Shown: positions 49,501-59,105, counted from the stretch's first letter. The stretch: 64,000 bases of DNA from Ctena decussata (GCA_963989385.1 OZ022509.1:80548043-80612042), one strand, 5' to 3'. Translations and numbers: made by a program. Notes: generated by a model from the letters alone, not told the origin.

Positions 49501-52500
49501 GCTCCAAGTACCCTCTTATATCGATGAATATAGTTTTGACATAATTTCTGTTTTTCTTCACATTCTAACTCTTGCTATCTAAACTTTTCGACATCTTAAA
49601 ATTAATTTCTGAGACCAGAAAATATCGACAGTTTGAGATATCGACAGGTGACTGTATTTGTATCGAGTGAAATCGAATAATGAACACTTGTCATCTGGTG
49701 TTAGCCATTAGCAACGGTATATGAATAATTCTAAACAAATTTGAGAATATGAGAATTGATTTTGAAACCTCTGTCTCCCCGCCACCCTCCTCAACACCTT
49801 GTCCCTCTAGGGTTTTCAACTGACCTTTTATGCTAAAACATTTCTGAAAATAGATTTGTCATGTGTTTCGAATGACGACAACAGAATTGGTTAAGCTCCC
49901 AGTAATGTATTAAAGACCGTTCCAAGGCGGTGCTTCAGTAATAATGAGGTTACCTTTACTGTAGATTAATTTATCTATAATTTATTTGTTGATATTTTTG
50001 TGCATTTTAAATTTGTTACGGTCATAAGCGTCGTAATGAGTAGCGTGCTACCCATGATATTACAGGTGTAATAAAAATTGTATTGTATTATTGAGGATAG
50101 CCTTTCAGCCACCTGCTGAGAGGAAGTTGACCGCTTGGCTTTTACTTGTATTGTTTCGTATTGGGTACCGTCTATTGGTTTCCATTCCACATTTTGGTGT
50201 TTAGGGCAAGATGTGGAAATTGAGTGTACGTTCTTGCTAGCTGCAATTTAGGGGAGAGTCGGGTAACTTCGGACAGGCGGGTAAATTCGGACATATCATG
50301 ACAAACAGTGAAAATCCAGATGAGGATTTTCACTGTTTGGCCAGTTATTTTTGTTTTAGTTCCAAGCATCTGACATACAAAGGAAACAATGTCACGGTTC
50401 GAATTTACCCCCATGTCCGAAGTTACCCGACTCTCCCCTAATCAAGTTGATATAGGGTCAAGTCGGTTAGATTCGGACAGCGGGTGAATTCGGACAGTTA
50501 ACTTTTTCTCCATCATATACGTCAGTTGTTTGGAATTAAGACAAATTAACAGGCCAAACAGTGAAAATCCAGATGAGACGGCTCATTCTCATTATGAGCC
50601 GTCTCATCTGGATTTTCACTGTTTGCAATGGTATGTCAGAAATTTACCTGATGTCCGAATTTACCCGACTCGACCCTAGTTGTTGGCCATGCTTTTGTGT
50701 GAGAAAAAAGGATGCACAGACATTTGATACTTTGTAATCTCATACGTGTATATCAACTGCACACCTTAGATCAAGTTAAAGCAATTGTGTTTCTGTCGCC
50801 TATTTTCGCACACACCAACGTGTGTATTTGCAGAAAGAACAGTGTATAAAATCTGTTCGCCGTATGAATTCATAGGAACTAAAGATTCAGTAATCCAGGA
50901 GCCAATTAAATAAGCACACAATCAAAATATGGTCATTGTGTTTGCATGGGCAATACGGCGATTGTTTGTCAACGTCCATGTACGGTGGGAAGGGAGACGT
51001 TCTTTGTTGCCTCCTGTTGCCTCCTGTATACCGTAATAGGGTCAAGTCGGATAACTCCGGACAAGCGGGGAAATTCGGACATACAATTGCAAACAGTAAA
51101 AATCCAGATGAGACGGCTCATAATGACCAATCTCATCATTGGCCAGTTAATTTTTGTTTTAGTTCCAAACAACTGACATATAAAGGAAACAATGTCAGTG
51201 TCCGAATTTACCCGCTGTCCGAAGTTACCTGACTCTCCCCTAGTGAGTGTCGTGTGACCGTTCGAATGCACTTTCAGTTTATTGCAGTAACTTGATATGA
51301 AACATACTTTGAGCATATAAAACACACTTATTCAACACCATCAGAGTATGTAAAATACAAGAAAGTATCAAATATAAATTGCACTTAAAACTTTTTTATG
51401 CAAGTGGGCTTGCGGGTAATGACGGCATGGCAACGTCTTGCGCACGCAGCTAATATCGTACTACCTGCTGGGTTCACCTTTCCTTCAATTATTTCACAAG
51501 CAGCATGAATGTTGCTGCATGAGCCGTACATGTCTCAAGAGACGCCCAGCAGACACAAAAGGTTGAATTAACAATGCCTGCAAGTTGATTCAACCTCATG
51601 CTGATTAAACGCTGTATGCCCAGTGGGATGGTTTTTAAACCCGGATGTGCACATCAGGGGCCGGGCTAGACCAGACTACAGACAGCTGTACCCAACAGTC
51701 AAACGACGTTATAATAATATTGAGCCGCGACACGTGAAAACCAACAATGTGGTTGTGCGCCCATTGCAGACTCAGATCAGCATGGACATCCACCCAGTCT
51801 GATCAGACTCTTCGCTAAGCGCTTAAAGGGTAGCTAAGGGTCTAGGCTACCTTCATGTGGACAGCGAAGACTGAAAAGGCTAGGCAGTTGCCGAGGCTGA
51901 TCTGAGTCTGCGCTGGGCGCACAACCACATTGTTGGTTTTGTCGTGTCGCAGCTCAATAATAGTATCTGGTCGATGAAACGTCATCGACGTTGCCACGGT
52001 GTACTTTTAATGTCTTGAGACTACTGTAATCGTGGAGTCCCGATGGCTCGGTTGGTAAAACGCTTGCCTGCTGATTGAGCAGTCGCCGGTTTGGATCCGG
52101 CTGGAGACGGATTTCCTTCCAACCGTAAACGTTTTTTCACTGCACACAGCTTTTCATAGTCACCCTGCCATTGTCCTGATATGACTGAAATATTGTTAAA
52201 ACGGACGTACAATCGTAAGTCGTCCCTCAATAGTTAGTGGGATCCTTTTTGGGATCTTACCTTCTTCAGAACGAGGTAGTCAATAAGGAGAAACAGACCA
52301 CATGACACCAACCCCGACATTACCGGAGATATAAACCATGAGGCCGCTGAAATATTGATATGTAGAAGAAAAAAATGCTTTGATTACCATATAGTAGTGG
52401 TAACTATCGTTATTATACCGATTTATATTTTAACGATTATACGCTATTTCAGTGACTTGTCACATGTCGAACAGGTCACCAACAAGCAGTCGTAATGTCC

Positions 52501-55500
52501 CAGTAGCGGCCATCACGGTTGCCATCCGCAGAAAGATGCATTTTTCAAAAACTAAACATAGCTTTAACAGGCCCGGATCTAGACCACCACATACCGGTGG
52601 GGCTCTGGATAACTGGTGGGGCTGGGAGGTGCTGAGATGTATGTGTGTGTGTTGTGGGAGCGGGGTGGGGTAGGGGGAGGGGCTTGAAAATACATGACAT
52701 AATAAGGGATCAGTTTGATGAGAAATTTGATAATGTCTGTTTTGCCTTGAAATCTATGTTGTGGCATCTCATTAGAATCGCCTCGCCGAGGCGATTCTAT
52801 TGAAATGTCACTACATATATTTTAATCAAACTACATGAATAAATTTTCTCAGACCGTCAGCAAATACTTCTTATTATATACAACAAAGAAGTCCAGATGG
52901 CGGGGCTGAAGCCCCAAAGCCCATCCTCTGGATCCGGGGCTGGCTTTAAACAAACTTTTAAAGAAGCCTCTGTTGTTGTATGGCTGTTTTCTTTGTCTAT
53001 AGGAACAAATTCTTTCCTTTAAGAGTAGATCTTACACAGTGACTATCAATAGGTGAACGGATATGGGAAGATGGATAAGGGTAAACTATTTACTTCCCTT
53101 TGAAATGGTCCCGAGTCCAAGGCAAACGGGGTCTACTCCCAAAGGACAGAATTTATTAAAAGGGGAGCAAATTGCTTTCCTTAAGAGCTGGCTGCCATTG
53201 ACAAGGGAAGCAAAAATGATAATGCCAGAGTTGCTTACACTGAAAATCTATCCGTATATCTTAATATGAGCCGCGACACGAGAAAACAAAAAAGTGGTTG
53301 TGCGCTCAGATCAGCCTGGGCATCCACCTAGTCTGATCAGACTCTTCGCTAAGCGCTTAAAGGGTAGCTAAGGGTGTAAGCTACCTTCATGCGGACAGCG
53401 AAGACTCTGATCAGACCGGGTGGATGCCCAGGCTAATCCGAGTCTGCGCTGGGCGCATAGCCACATCCTTTTTCTCGTGTCGCGGCTCATTAATTTATTC
53501 TAGACATTTTCAAATTTTGCCTGATATATCATTTCAAGAAAACATCATGGCAAAGACTAATGTAATATGAACTGAATCAAATCACCTAAGCACTTTAAAA
53601 AGTCCCCAAAACAGTTAAATTGCAAACAGCGAAAATCTAAGCGAGGCGGCTCATCATGGGGCAATAGGTAGGGTTATTCTAGTTTATACATACCAATCAT
53701 GGCTAGTTTGACCCAGCCAATTCCTTTCAACCCATTGACAACTATGGAGAACCCTAATGTGGCACCGACTATACTGTGGGTCCCAGAGACGGGTAATTTC
53801 AGAAGAGTCGCCACAAGTAGCCACACACAGGAACCTAGAAATGAAAAGTAAAAAGGTCTATTTACTTGGATCCCTTGGAAGCTAGGACTATACAAAAGAA
53901 ATGAAATTAGCAGACTCGGTTTGAGTCTGTCTTGATCAATAGCGAAATATGAAACACTGGCCAAGCCCCACTAGGGTCAATTCAGGTAAATTCGGACAGC
54001 GGGTAAATTCGGACAGTGACATTGTTTCCTTTAAATGTCAGCTGTTTGAAACTAAAACAAAAATAACTTGCCAAACAGTGAAAATCCTGATGAGACGGCT
54101 CATTATGAGCCGTCTCATCTGGATCTTCACTGTTTGCAATGGTATGTCCGAATTTACCCGCTGTCCGAAGTTACCGGACTTGACCCTACCACCGGCTTAC
54201 GCAGAGCTCTATTTTCAATCGGAGCACGCTCGGCCAATTCCGTGAAACAGATTCACGGAATTGGCGGAGCCGTGTTCCGATTGCTCTATTTTCAGAATAA
54301 ATTTAAATGGATGCTGTTAAACAGTACTTCTAATCCAAATAATGCGACAGGAGATATCATATCATAATCTTAATTCAGTTATTTTATTTCACTTTTGTAA
54401 CAAAACATGATAATAATTATTTTTTATTCAATCAAATTGGTTACACGTCTCTAGATATTAATCAATGCTCTGTTGGATGATAAAAAACATATTTCGTCTT
54501 ATCAATATAACTAAGCCGCGACGCGAGAAAACCAACAAAGTAGTTGTGCGCCCAGCGCGGACTCAGATCTGATCTGAGTCTGCGCTGGCCTCACAGCCAC
54601 TTTGTTGGTTTTCTCGTGTCGCGGCTCAATTAGATTTTCCTAAGTTGAGTGGACAGACGGACACTGCCCATTGTCAGCACAGCTAGGTCAGCTGAAATCA
54701 GAATTAGCTGGGTGTGTGTGTAGGGGGGGGGGGGAGGGGAGGGGGATTGTTGCAAAGTTATCTGTGGCGCCCTTACGACCATGAATTGCAAGATTCAGGA
54801 ATAGAATAGAGCTAAAGAGAGTTTCCTAAGTCCTTGTACCTGAGAGAGCAGCCACATTTCCAGCCATAAAGGTTTCCTCTGTGCCATTGGTGTAGAGATC
54901 AGGAGAAATTATTCCTTTCCGTATTGTGTTGGAAACTCTAGCACCTGAAACGATAGACTAGCACTAGTCTGAGAATGAAAAGTTTATCGTTTATAGAAAA
55001 AGCATTACAGTTTTTGCTTCTTTTCTCTGGCCAGCCTATAAAACTTGAATCTGCCACTTTTCTGGGTCCGTATTCATAAAACGACTTAAGTCGTTGCTAT
55101 GCTGTTGCTAAGGCTAAATTTCTTTGCAGGAGATTCCCTACAACTGTGAAATTTGCTCTGGAGGAACAGTCTTACAAAGACTGTTCCTCCAGAGCAAATT
55201 TCATAGTTGTAGAGAATCTCCTTTTTGATATTTAGCCTTAGCAACCGCATAGCAACGACTTAAGTGGCTTTATGAATACGGCCCCTGATTTATACATTGA
55301 GGAAGTCGAGCTATAAGTATAGACTAGATGGAGGAATTGGGAAAATAAAATGGCTGACTGATATAACTTCTTCGCCTAGTAGCTAGGTTACTGAAACGAA
55401 GCAAGTAAATTGATTGTTCCGAGTCACACTCAGAATGTCACTGAAAAGTCACCTGATAGTGATTAATTGGCAAATGAAGAAACAACACTACATGTACAAA

Positions 55501-56254
55501 GTTCCACGAATAACAGCACACATTCTGACTTCCGCACAAACAAAGTACGCGATTTTACCTCACAGTCCATGAAGGAATGCATACATATACCTGTTTGTGT
55601 AGGCGTGGCTTCGGAACGGTGAATTCTGGGTTCGAGGTTATAAAACTTGAGAATAATCTCAAACTCAAAATAAAGCACACTGACTGGCTGCTTCCGAGCA
55701 TGTACTCGGAAGCAGCCAATCAGTTTGCTTTATTTTGATTTTGGGAATGTACTCAAGTTTTATACCTCTGGGCCTGATGGCAGTTCCTCCGGAAATGCGC
55801 AACGCACATAGCAGACCCATTTTATCTTATCTTTTGGTTATAAGACGGGGTTCTTCCATTCGAAAGCAATCCCGAGCAGCTAAATCCATCTTGGCAGACG
55901 GATCAAGATCTATTGGACTGTTTTGGAAAAGAAAATATAACATTTTATAGCTGAATTTTACAGAACTAATTAATATATAGGCCTATGCAATTATTTTAAA
56001 TTATAACCGAGTAAGTATGGTGATAAACCAATTACAGCTGCTGATTAAAATGTTAAAAACATACCCACTAGGATGGCTCCAAGAACTTCAAAGATAGTCC
56101 CGAGGATACACGCCTGCCTGATAGTCAGCACTTTAGACCCTATCGAAGTTCCAAAGGAATTCGCGACGTCATTTGCACCGAGTCCAAATGCAAGAACAAA
56201 TGCGACGACAAATCCAACAATGACCAACCACAGCCACTCCGATTCCACGATCAT
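40325..56254 (-). CDS. SLC20: Sodium-dependent phosphate transporter, PiT/SLC20 family (12 coding exons)
   Basis: Imports inorganic phosphate with sodium across the plasma membrane. Exons in transcript order: 56254-56065, 54944-54840, 53834-53694, 52346-52261, 49455-49359, 48795-48676, 47294-47079, 45442-45424, 45146-45057, 42798-42621, 41914-41729, 40571-40325. All junctions are AG/GT, and phases chain correctly to 557 codons plus stop if one base is discounted in exon 7. The family's duplicated signature is seen twice: [19 protein letters not shown] near the N-terminus, and [10 protein letters not shown] joined to [21 protein letters not shown] and STTHCKVGS are the paired re-entrant motifs. 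Multiple hydrophobic spans flank a charged loop encoded by exons 7-10. The start ATG has A at -3. Exons 1-6 and 10-12 are firm; 7-9 are tentative. Introns are rich in small transposons. Confidence 0.93.
41729..41914 (-). CDS. SLC20: PiT exon 11
   Basis: Encodes [40 protein letters not shown] and [18 protein letters not shown]. Acceptor TTTTACAG, donor GTACAT; 186 bases. Confidence 0.95.
42621..42798 (-). CDS. SLC20: PiT exon 10 (second signature begins)
   Basis: Charged stretch [20 protein letters not shown], then [20 protein letters not shown]. Acceptor GCATCTAG, donor GTTAGT splitting the Ser codon; 178 bases, phase 1 to 2. Confidence 0.92.
42956..42971. repeat. 16-bp remnant of a TGAGCCGCG foldback element
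   Basis: CTCGTGTCGCGGCTCA, one terminus only, within the transporter intron between exons 9 and 10. Confidence 0.6.
43184..43460. repeat. Dispersed repeat, partner of 16668-16958
   Basis: Same order of shared words as the 16.7 kb copy, on the same strand; lies in a transporter intron. Confidence 0.75.
44246..44713. mobile_element. 468-bp MITE with hAT-like termini
   Basis: Left CAAGGGTGACAACCTACGTC (continuing ATAGCGC) and right inverse CAGGGGTAACAACCTACGTC. CAGGG-type ends are typical of hAT elements, but the flanking 8-bp sequences do not match, so no target duplication is visible. An open frame inside (44313-44576) shows no known protein. Confidence 0.7.
45057..45146 (-). CDS. SLC20: PiT exon 9 (loop, tentative)
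   Basis: Acceptor TTCTACAG; encodes [20 protein letters not shown], then TQPLQPTDK. Donor GTAACA after AAAA; a later site (exon end 45024) also keeps phase 1. Hydrophilic composition fits the loop. Confidence 0.55.
45175..45387. mobile_element. 213-bp pogo/Tigger-like MITE filling a transporter intron
   Basis: Left CAGTTGACTGTCGTTATCTC, right inverse CAGTCAACTCTTGAAATTTG; TA at both edges (45173-45174, 45388-45389). It occupies most of the 277-base gap between proposed exons 8 and 9. Confidence 0.75.
45424..45442 (-). CDS. SLC20: PiT exon 8, 19-base microexon (tentative)
   Basis: Between acceptor TTCTTCAG and donor GTGAGT: encodes ALQKDD in phase 0 and leaves one base, matching exon 9. Supported only by splice sites and phase. 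Confidence 0.4.
45443..46582. other. Transporter intron sequence, no other feature seen
   Basis: No supported exon. A decayed repeat-like block at about 46200-46460 (TTATGGTTTAACGACTC onward) is possible but not assigned. Confidence 0.3.
46583..46960. repeat. GATCCGTCTTATAA-family repeat split by a foldback element
   Basis: The left half (CTCCAAAAACAATTTCC, AAGATCCGTCTTATAA) and right half (TTTAGATTTTTGGAGCTGTT) are the inverted arms of one repeat, interrupted by the insertion at 46645-46867. Confidence 0.65.
46645..46867. mobile_element. Foldback element, GGGGCCGTATTTATAAAA family (copy 1)
   Basis: 223 bp, near-palindromic. Both arms contain GTTGCTATGCTGTTGCTAAG, GGAGATTCCCTACAACTATG and TCTGGAGGAACA. 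Second copy at 55064-55285. Confidence 0.92.
47079..47294 (-). CDS. SLC20: PiT exon 7 (loop; frame break, tentative 3' end)
   Basis: Acceptor TTTTGCAG; the entry phase matches exon 6. It reads [20 protein letters not shown] and [14 protein letters not shown], then meets TAA. Moving by one base restores [20 protein letters not shown] and [17 protein letters not shown]. The shift falls in a GAGAGAG run at about 47185-47192, so a one-base indel is plausible. Possible donors are GTAGAC (exon end 47079) and GTGCGT (exon end 47145), both giving phase 0. Alternatively the exon ends at GGCAA|GTATAT and the rest is intron. Confidence 0.55.
47879..48026. mobile_element. Foldback element, about 148 bp
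   Basis: Arms GATCTTACATGAGTGCTCAT and TTATGGAATTTATTAAACGA are mirrored on the right; the centre is GAGGCTCTGCCGAGC. Confidence 0.8.
48116..48227 (+). repeat. Dispersed element fragment, inverted partner at 57276-57383
   Basis: Shares ACGGACGTCAACGTATAA-like, TTAATCCACTAGTGGATTAT and TTAATGCATGGCTTTATTAC and CAGATGCGACGTCATATGAT with the reverse complement of the partner. Confidence 0.85.
48676..48795 (-). CDS. SLC20: PiT exon 6
   Basis: Encodes [19 protein letters not shown], then [20 protein letters not shown], entering the cytoplasmic loop. Acceptor TTTTTCAG, donor GTAAGT; 120 bases, phase 1 to 1. Confidence 0.92.
49359..49455 (-). CDS. SLC20: PiT exon 5
   Basis: Encodes [20 protein letters not shown] and [12 protein letters not shown]. 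Acceptor TTTTATAG, donor GTAAGT; 97 bases, phase 0 to 1. Confidence 0.92.
49511..49654. mobile_element. Decayed pogo/Tigger-like MITE
   Basis: Right end TTTGAGATATCGACAGGTGA followed by TA; the left end is badly diverged. Same family as 45175-45387. Confidence 0.45.
49893..49933 (+). repeat. Scrap of the retroelement 3' segment
   Basis: CCCAGTAATGTATTAAAGAC and CGTTCCAAGGCGGT match the start of the segment at 15150-15182. Confidence 0.7.
50249..50440. mobile_element. Foldback MITE, TAGGG...GTCGGGTAA family (copy 1)
   Basis: Ends TAGGGGAGAGTCGGGTAAC and the inverse; interior TTCGGACA, CAAACAGTGAAAATCCAGAT and inverse. Flanked by TA-type junctions. Confidence 0.9.
50453..50678. mobile_element. 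Foldback MITE, TAGGGTCAAGTCGG family (copy 2)
   Basis: Only 12 bases after copy 1. The central hairpin AACAGTGAAAATCCAGATGA with GACGGCTCATTCTCATTATGAGCCGTC is complete. Confidence 0.92.
51037..51242. mobile_element. Foldback MITE, TAGGGTCAAGTCGG family (copy 3)
   Basis: Ends TAGGGTCAAGTCGGATAAC and GACTCTCCCCTA; the central hairpin is partly deleted. Confidence 0.88.
51243..51720. other. Gene-free stretch (transporter intron)
   Basis: Nothing supported. Confidence 0.4.
51721..51956. mobile_element. Foldback element, TGAGCCGCG family (full copy)
   Basis: Ends TGAGCCGCGACACG and GTGTCGCAGCTCA, 236 bp. Confidence 0.92.
52034..52212 (+). mobile_element. tRNA-derived SINE, conserved-core family (copy 4)
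   Basis: Head ATGGCTCGGTTGGTAAAACG, B-box-like GGTTTGGATCC; core CCTGATATGACTGAAATATT. Ends about 50 bases before transporter exon 4. Confidence 0.85.
52261..52346 (-). CDS. SLC20: PiT exon 4
   Basis: Encodes [20 protein letters not shown], then IDYLVLKK. Acceptor ATTTCAG, donor GTAAGA; 86 bases, ending in phase 0. Confidence 0.93.
52761..52811. repeat. 51-base near-perfect palindrome
   Basis: Arms GTGGCATCTCATTAGAATCG and CCTCG are mirrored to GTCAC on the right with few mismatches. Confidence 0.85.
52990..53185. repeat. Dispersed repeat, TTTAAGAGTAGA family
   Basis: AAATTCTTTCCTTTAAGAGT at 53009 and weaker inverted partners to 53185, as at 27.4 kb. Confidence 0.5.
53267..53489. mobile_element. 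Foldback element, TGAGCCGCG family (full copy)
   Basis: Ends TGAGCCGCGACACGAG and CTCGTGTCGCGGCTCA; about 200 bases from transporter exon 3. Confidence 0.93.
53694..53834 (-). CDS. SLC20: PiT exon 3
   Basis: Encodes [20 protein letters not shown] and [20 protein letters not shown]. Contains the first SGTHxIVG motif. Acceptor TTTCTAG, donor GTATGT; 141 bases. Confidence 0.95.
53972..54188. mobile_element. Foldback MITE, TAGGGTCAAGTCGG family (copy 4)
   Basis: Ends TAGGGTCAATTCAGG and CCGGACTTGACCCTA; complete central hairpin. Confidence 0.92.
54206..54294. mobile_element. 65-base hairpin insertion flanked by perfect 12-bp direct repeats
   Basis: GCTCTATTTTCA at 54206-54217 and 54283-54294. 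Between them lies ATCGGAGCACGCTCGGCC, then AATTCCGTGAA, and the inverse, with a 7-8 base loop. Confidence 0.85.
54512..54628. mobile_element. Foldback element, TGAGCCGCG family (117-bp internally deleted copy)
   Basis: Both ends and the outer blocks remain, but the centre is lost, so the arms ACTCAGATC/GATCTGAGT almost touch. Confidence 0.92.
54718..54747. repeat. G-rich low-complexity tract
   Basis: About 12 G, then GAGGGGAGGGGG, following a short GTGTGTGTG run. Confidence 0.85.
54840..54944 (-). CDS. SLC20: PiT exon 2
   Basis: Encodes [18 protein letters not shown], then [17 protein letters not shown]. Acceptor TTTCAG, donor GTACAA; 105 bases, phase 1 to 1. N-G-T is a possible glycosylation site in the first extracellular loop. 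Confidence 0.93.
55064..55285. mobile_element. Foldback element, GGGGCCGTATT family (copy 2)
   Basis: GGGTCCGTATTCATAAAACG at the left and the inverse ending GCCCC at the right; interior as in 46645-46867. Confidence 0.92.
55633..55770. mobile_element. Foldback element with GAGGTTATAAAAC ends
   Basis: Arms CGAGGTTATAAAACTTGAG and TTCCGAGCATG/CATGTACTCGGAA; inverse on the right. Shares its terminal words with 60288-60533. Confidence 0.8.
56065..56254 (-). CDS. SLC20: PiT exon 1 (start codon)
   Basis: Encodes 63 residues from the ATG: a short N-terminus, hydrophobic span [16 protein letters not shown], and signature [16 protein letters not shown]. Donor GTATGT; ends in phase 1. Any 5' untranslated exon lies further right and is not identified. 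Confidence 0.93.
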
Positions 56255-57275
56255 TGTGCTTTCTTTTCTTTTGTCCTTTTAGCTTCTTTTTGGATTATAT
56301 TTTTCTGCTGATTCGATGAAATTGAACCGTGAATTCGGTCAAACGGAAGTCTAATACCGGAAGTGCAATACCGGAAGTGTTTTCCTACTAAAAGCGCGGA
56401 TGATTGAGAAGACACTTTCATTTACTCCTTGATGGAAAGGTAATTGATGAATCTCTAATTTCTGACAATCTCAGAGGTAGGAAAAGCTCTTAGATGATAT
56501 TGGTCTTTCAGACGGATGTCTTCAAATCTGAAAGAAAATAAATAAAGATAAACATGCAAATTAACTAGCAGGCTGATAACATTGAAACAGTCTCGTTTTA
56601 ACCCATTAATGCCTAGCGTCTCATAAATATGACGCAGACAAACAGTGCAGACCCAAATAACGTGGGGTCCGATCAAGATCTATAATATTTGCATTAGACA
56701 AATGTGTATTTCTCCTTAAAATAAAATAACAGTGGTAAATTTAAACTAAACCACACACCCTTAAGCGACAAATGGACTCATCCACTTGATAAGGACTGAA
56801 GTATCCACTGGGCAAATACGGGTTAACGGCGATCAACGCCGCGAGACTGACGAAACACTGTCTCAACGTTGTGTGCCTGCTTACGTTTGAATTTTACTTT
56901 TCTGTTTTCTTTCTTATCCATCACAGTTTTCATATAATTTTGTTTCCATACATTTAAATAAAGAAACAACTCAAAACAAGCCTTCAGATAACAAAATTCA
57001 GTTAAGATATGACGATCAAATTCGAATACCATGGCCAGTGTTTTTCAAATGTTGAAGCATGTTCAAGAATAATTACTTTGCAGTTCTCATGTACTCGCAG
57101 CTTGGAAAGAAAAAAGGACAACCGCACTGAATACAAAGATACATACTTCTTAAGATATTTCATTAATTTATTCAGCCCTTTATTTTACCTGTATACAGAA
57201 TGGGATTTTCTTGTCTGGAACAACGGCAAAAATCTAGATCCGCTTTGTAAGACGTCCTTTGTTTTACCTACTTTT
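56255..57275. other. Region upstream of the transporter start; no gene seen
   Basis: It should contain the 5' untranslated region and promoter of the phosphate transporter, but I see no unambiguous TATA box or upstream exon. A GACAAACAGTGCAGACCC word near 56638 may be repeat-derived. Confidence 0.35.
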
Positions 57276-57383
57276 ATCATATGACGTCGCATCTGAGAAT
57301 GTAATAAAGCCATGCATTAAAAACAATAATCCACTAGTGGATTAAATATGCAAATTACGTCGTGACGTTATACGTTGACGTCC
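57276..57383 (-). repeat. Inverted partner of 48116-48227
   Basis: Reverse complement shares the same word order as the 48.1 kb copy, including the central TCCACTAGTGGA palindrome. Confidence 0.85.
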
Positions 57384-57989
57384 ATTAAGAGTCATTCTCT
57401 GTAAGCATCAAAGTGCCTCCCATATAGGCTGGAAATGACATCTCTCAGATTCTGATGAAACTTGGTGTACCTCAAGACATCCACCCAGGACCATCAAATC
57501 AGTATTTATTTTTTTCATTCACTGCCCCGTTACCATGGCAACAGCAATAAAGTGAAATAGGCCAGAATTGCCTGATCTGTGTATGAAATTTTCGTGAATT
57601 CAAAGACTTTTTGCACTTGTACATATGATTTGATCAGGCAGATATAATTAAACCAGCAATAGATTATAAATATTTGTTATTTTCTCAGTATGGCTGATTG
57701 CTGACATTGCCGATATGTATTTCCATTCTGACGGTAGGTCACGTGGAAACTAGGCATGATTTTAAGTTTTTGATTTTTTTGAAAAATGACAAAATTATCA
57801 AATTTTGAATTGAATTTACCGGTTATATGACACAACAAGTTTATATGATAAGTTTTATATATTCGTTTATACGACAGGAGTATACCCTTCCAAAACTACG
57901 GAAACAATCCACAAAATCTAGATGTCTTATAAAACGGACCTAGATTTTGGGGCTGCATCTTATTCGTGCATGTAATTGTGACGTATGAT
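57384..57989. other. Gene-free stretch
   Basis: A GATCCGTCTTATAA-family repeat lies at 57885-57960 (AAATCTAGATGTCTTATAAA). No coding sequence supported. Confidence 0.4.
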
Positions 57990-58258
57990 TAATTGATTGA
58001 GTTGTTGTTTTAACGTCCACGGTAAACAGCTAAGGTCAATTCGGGAAGGTCAGTTAACCTAAACACACTATTCTTGGGCAGCCTTAGACCTCCTAAGCGG
58101 TTATCCAGTACTAAGTGCACATACTTTCGTTAGTAACTGACAACTGCCCTTCTTGAATCAGCGGAAGGAGAAACGAAAGTATGTTGCCAGACTAGGTATC
58201 GAACCCAGGACCTCTGGCTTATGAGTCAGGTGCCCTACCGATTGTGCTACGCGGCCCG
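57990..58258 (-). mobile_element. tRNA-derived SINE with ATCA-type tail (copy 1)
   Basis: Minus-strand head GGCCGCGTAGCACAATCGGT, B-box GGGTTCGATACC; body CATACTTTCGTTTCTCC; the tail ends in TTGATTGA-type repeats on the plus strand. Same family at 59895-60146. Confidence 0.88.
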
Positions 58259-58411
58259 GCGATTGTGACGTATGAATAAATTACTTGTATCCATTATTGC
58301 GATTTCGAGTGCGGTCCGCGATCGTTTAAAATTTATCTTATTGTTTGTTTAAAGTCACTTTTATCAAATATTATTATCTAAACTCTATTTCAAATGTATA
58401 ATTAGACCATG

Positions 58412-58449
58412 TTGGTGGTGGTGGTGGTGGGGGGGGGGGGGAGGGGGGG
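58412..58449. repeat. (GGT)n and poly-G tract
   Basis: GTTGGTGGTGGTGGTGG followed by about 14 G, then GAGGGGGGG. Confidence 0.9.
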
Positions 58450-58929
58450 CATTGCATCAAATATTTCATCCCACCAGTTTTTGTTATCATTATCAAGGAA
58501 GTATGTGCTACCTCAACTAAAACAACCACTCACACAAAATGGTGAACGAAAGCACCGTCATAGACAAGATATGCTATGACGATTTGCTACTGACCGCCAT
58601 CATAGTAATTAATGTGCGAAATACTTGGATGATGCTTTTCTAATTTGGGGGGGGGGGATGGGGAGGGGAGGGAATTGAACATATCTACAGATCCGGAAAC
58701 GGCACACTGAAAAAAAATAACAAAAAAAAAACATAAGTATTCTTGTTTATACTACATGTGTGACAATATTTAAACGTTTGTGATTTTCAATAAAGTTGAT
58801 TGAAAAGAAAAAAAGAAAAAAGACTTTATGTTTATTGTTAAAGAGCCTAAAAGTTTAAAACGTTGGTACTGGTTTCAGATGGAGTGGCCTAAAGTTGGTC
58901 GTAAAACTAAGGTTTTTTTTATCATGTTT
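58450..58929. other. Gene-free stretch
   Basis: Low-complexity G and A runs near 58645-58670 and 58708-58730; nothing else supported. Confidence 0.4.
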
Positions 58930-59105
58930 ACCTGTGGATGGATGCGGGATGGCTGGCATGGACTGATTGATCGACGAATGGATGAATCGATCAATAGACT
59001 GATAGATCTACCAATGGATGGATGAATGAATGCATCGATCGACTGATTGATCGATTGAATGATGGACTGATAGATGGATGGCTTGACTGAAAGATGGATC
59101 AATGA
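58930..59105. repeat. Degenerate (GATG/GATC/TGAT)n repeat
   Basis: Built from GATGGATGGATGAATG-like and GACTGATTGATCGA-like words. Open frames in it on both strands are an effect of the 4-base periodicity. Confidence 0.85.

Noticed and set aside
58828..59102. Open frames on both strands over GATG-type repeats
   Set aside because: Products of four-base periodicity, such as runs of SINQSI and RRMDES-like text.
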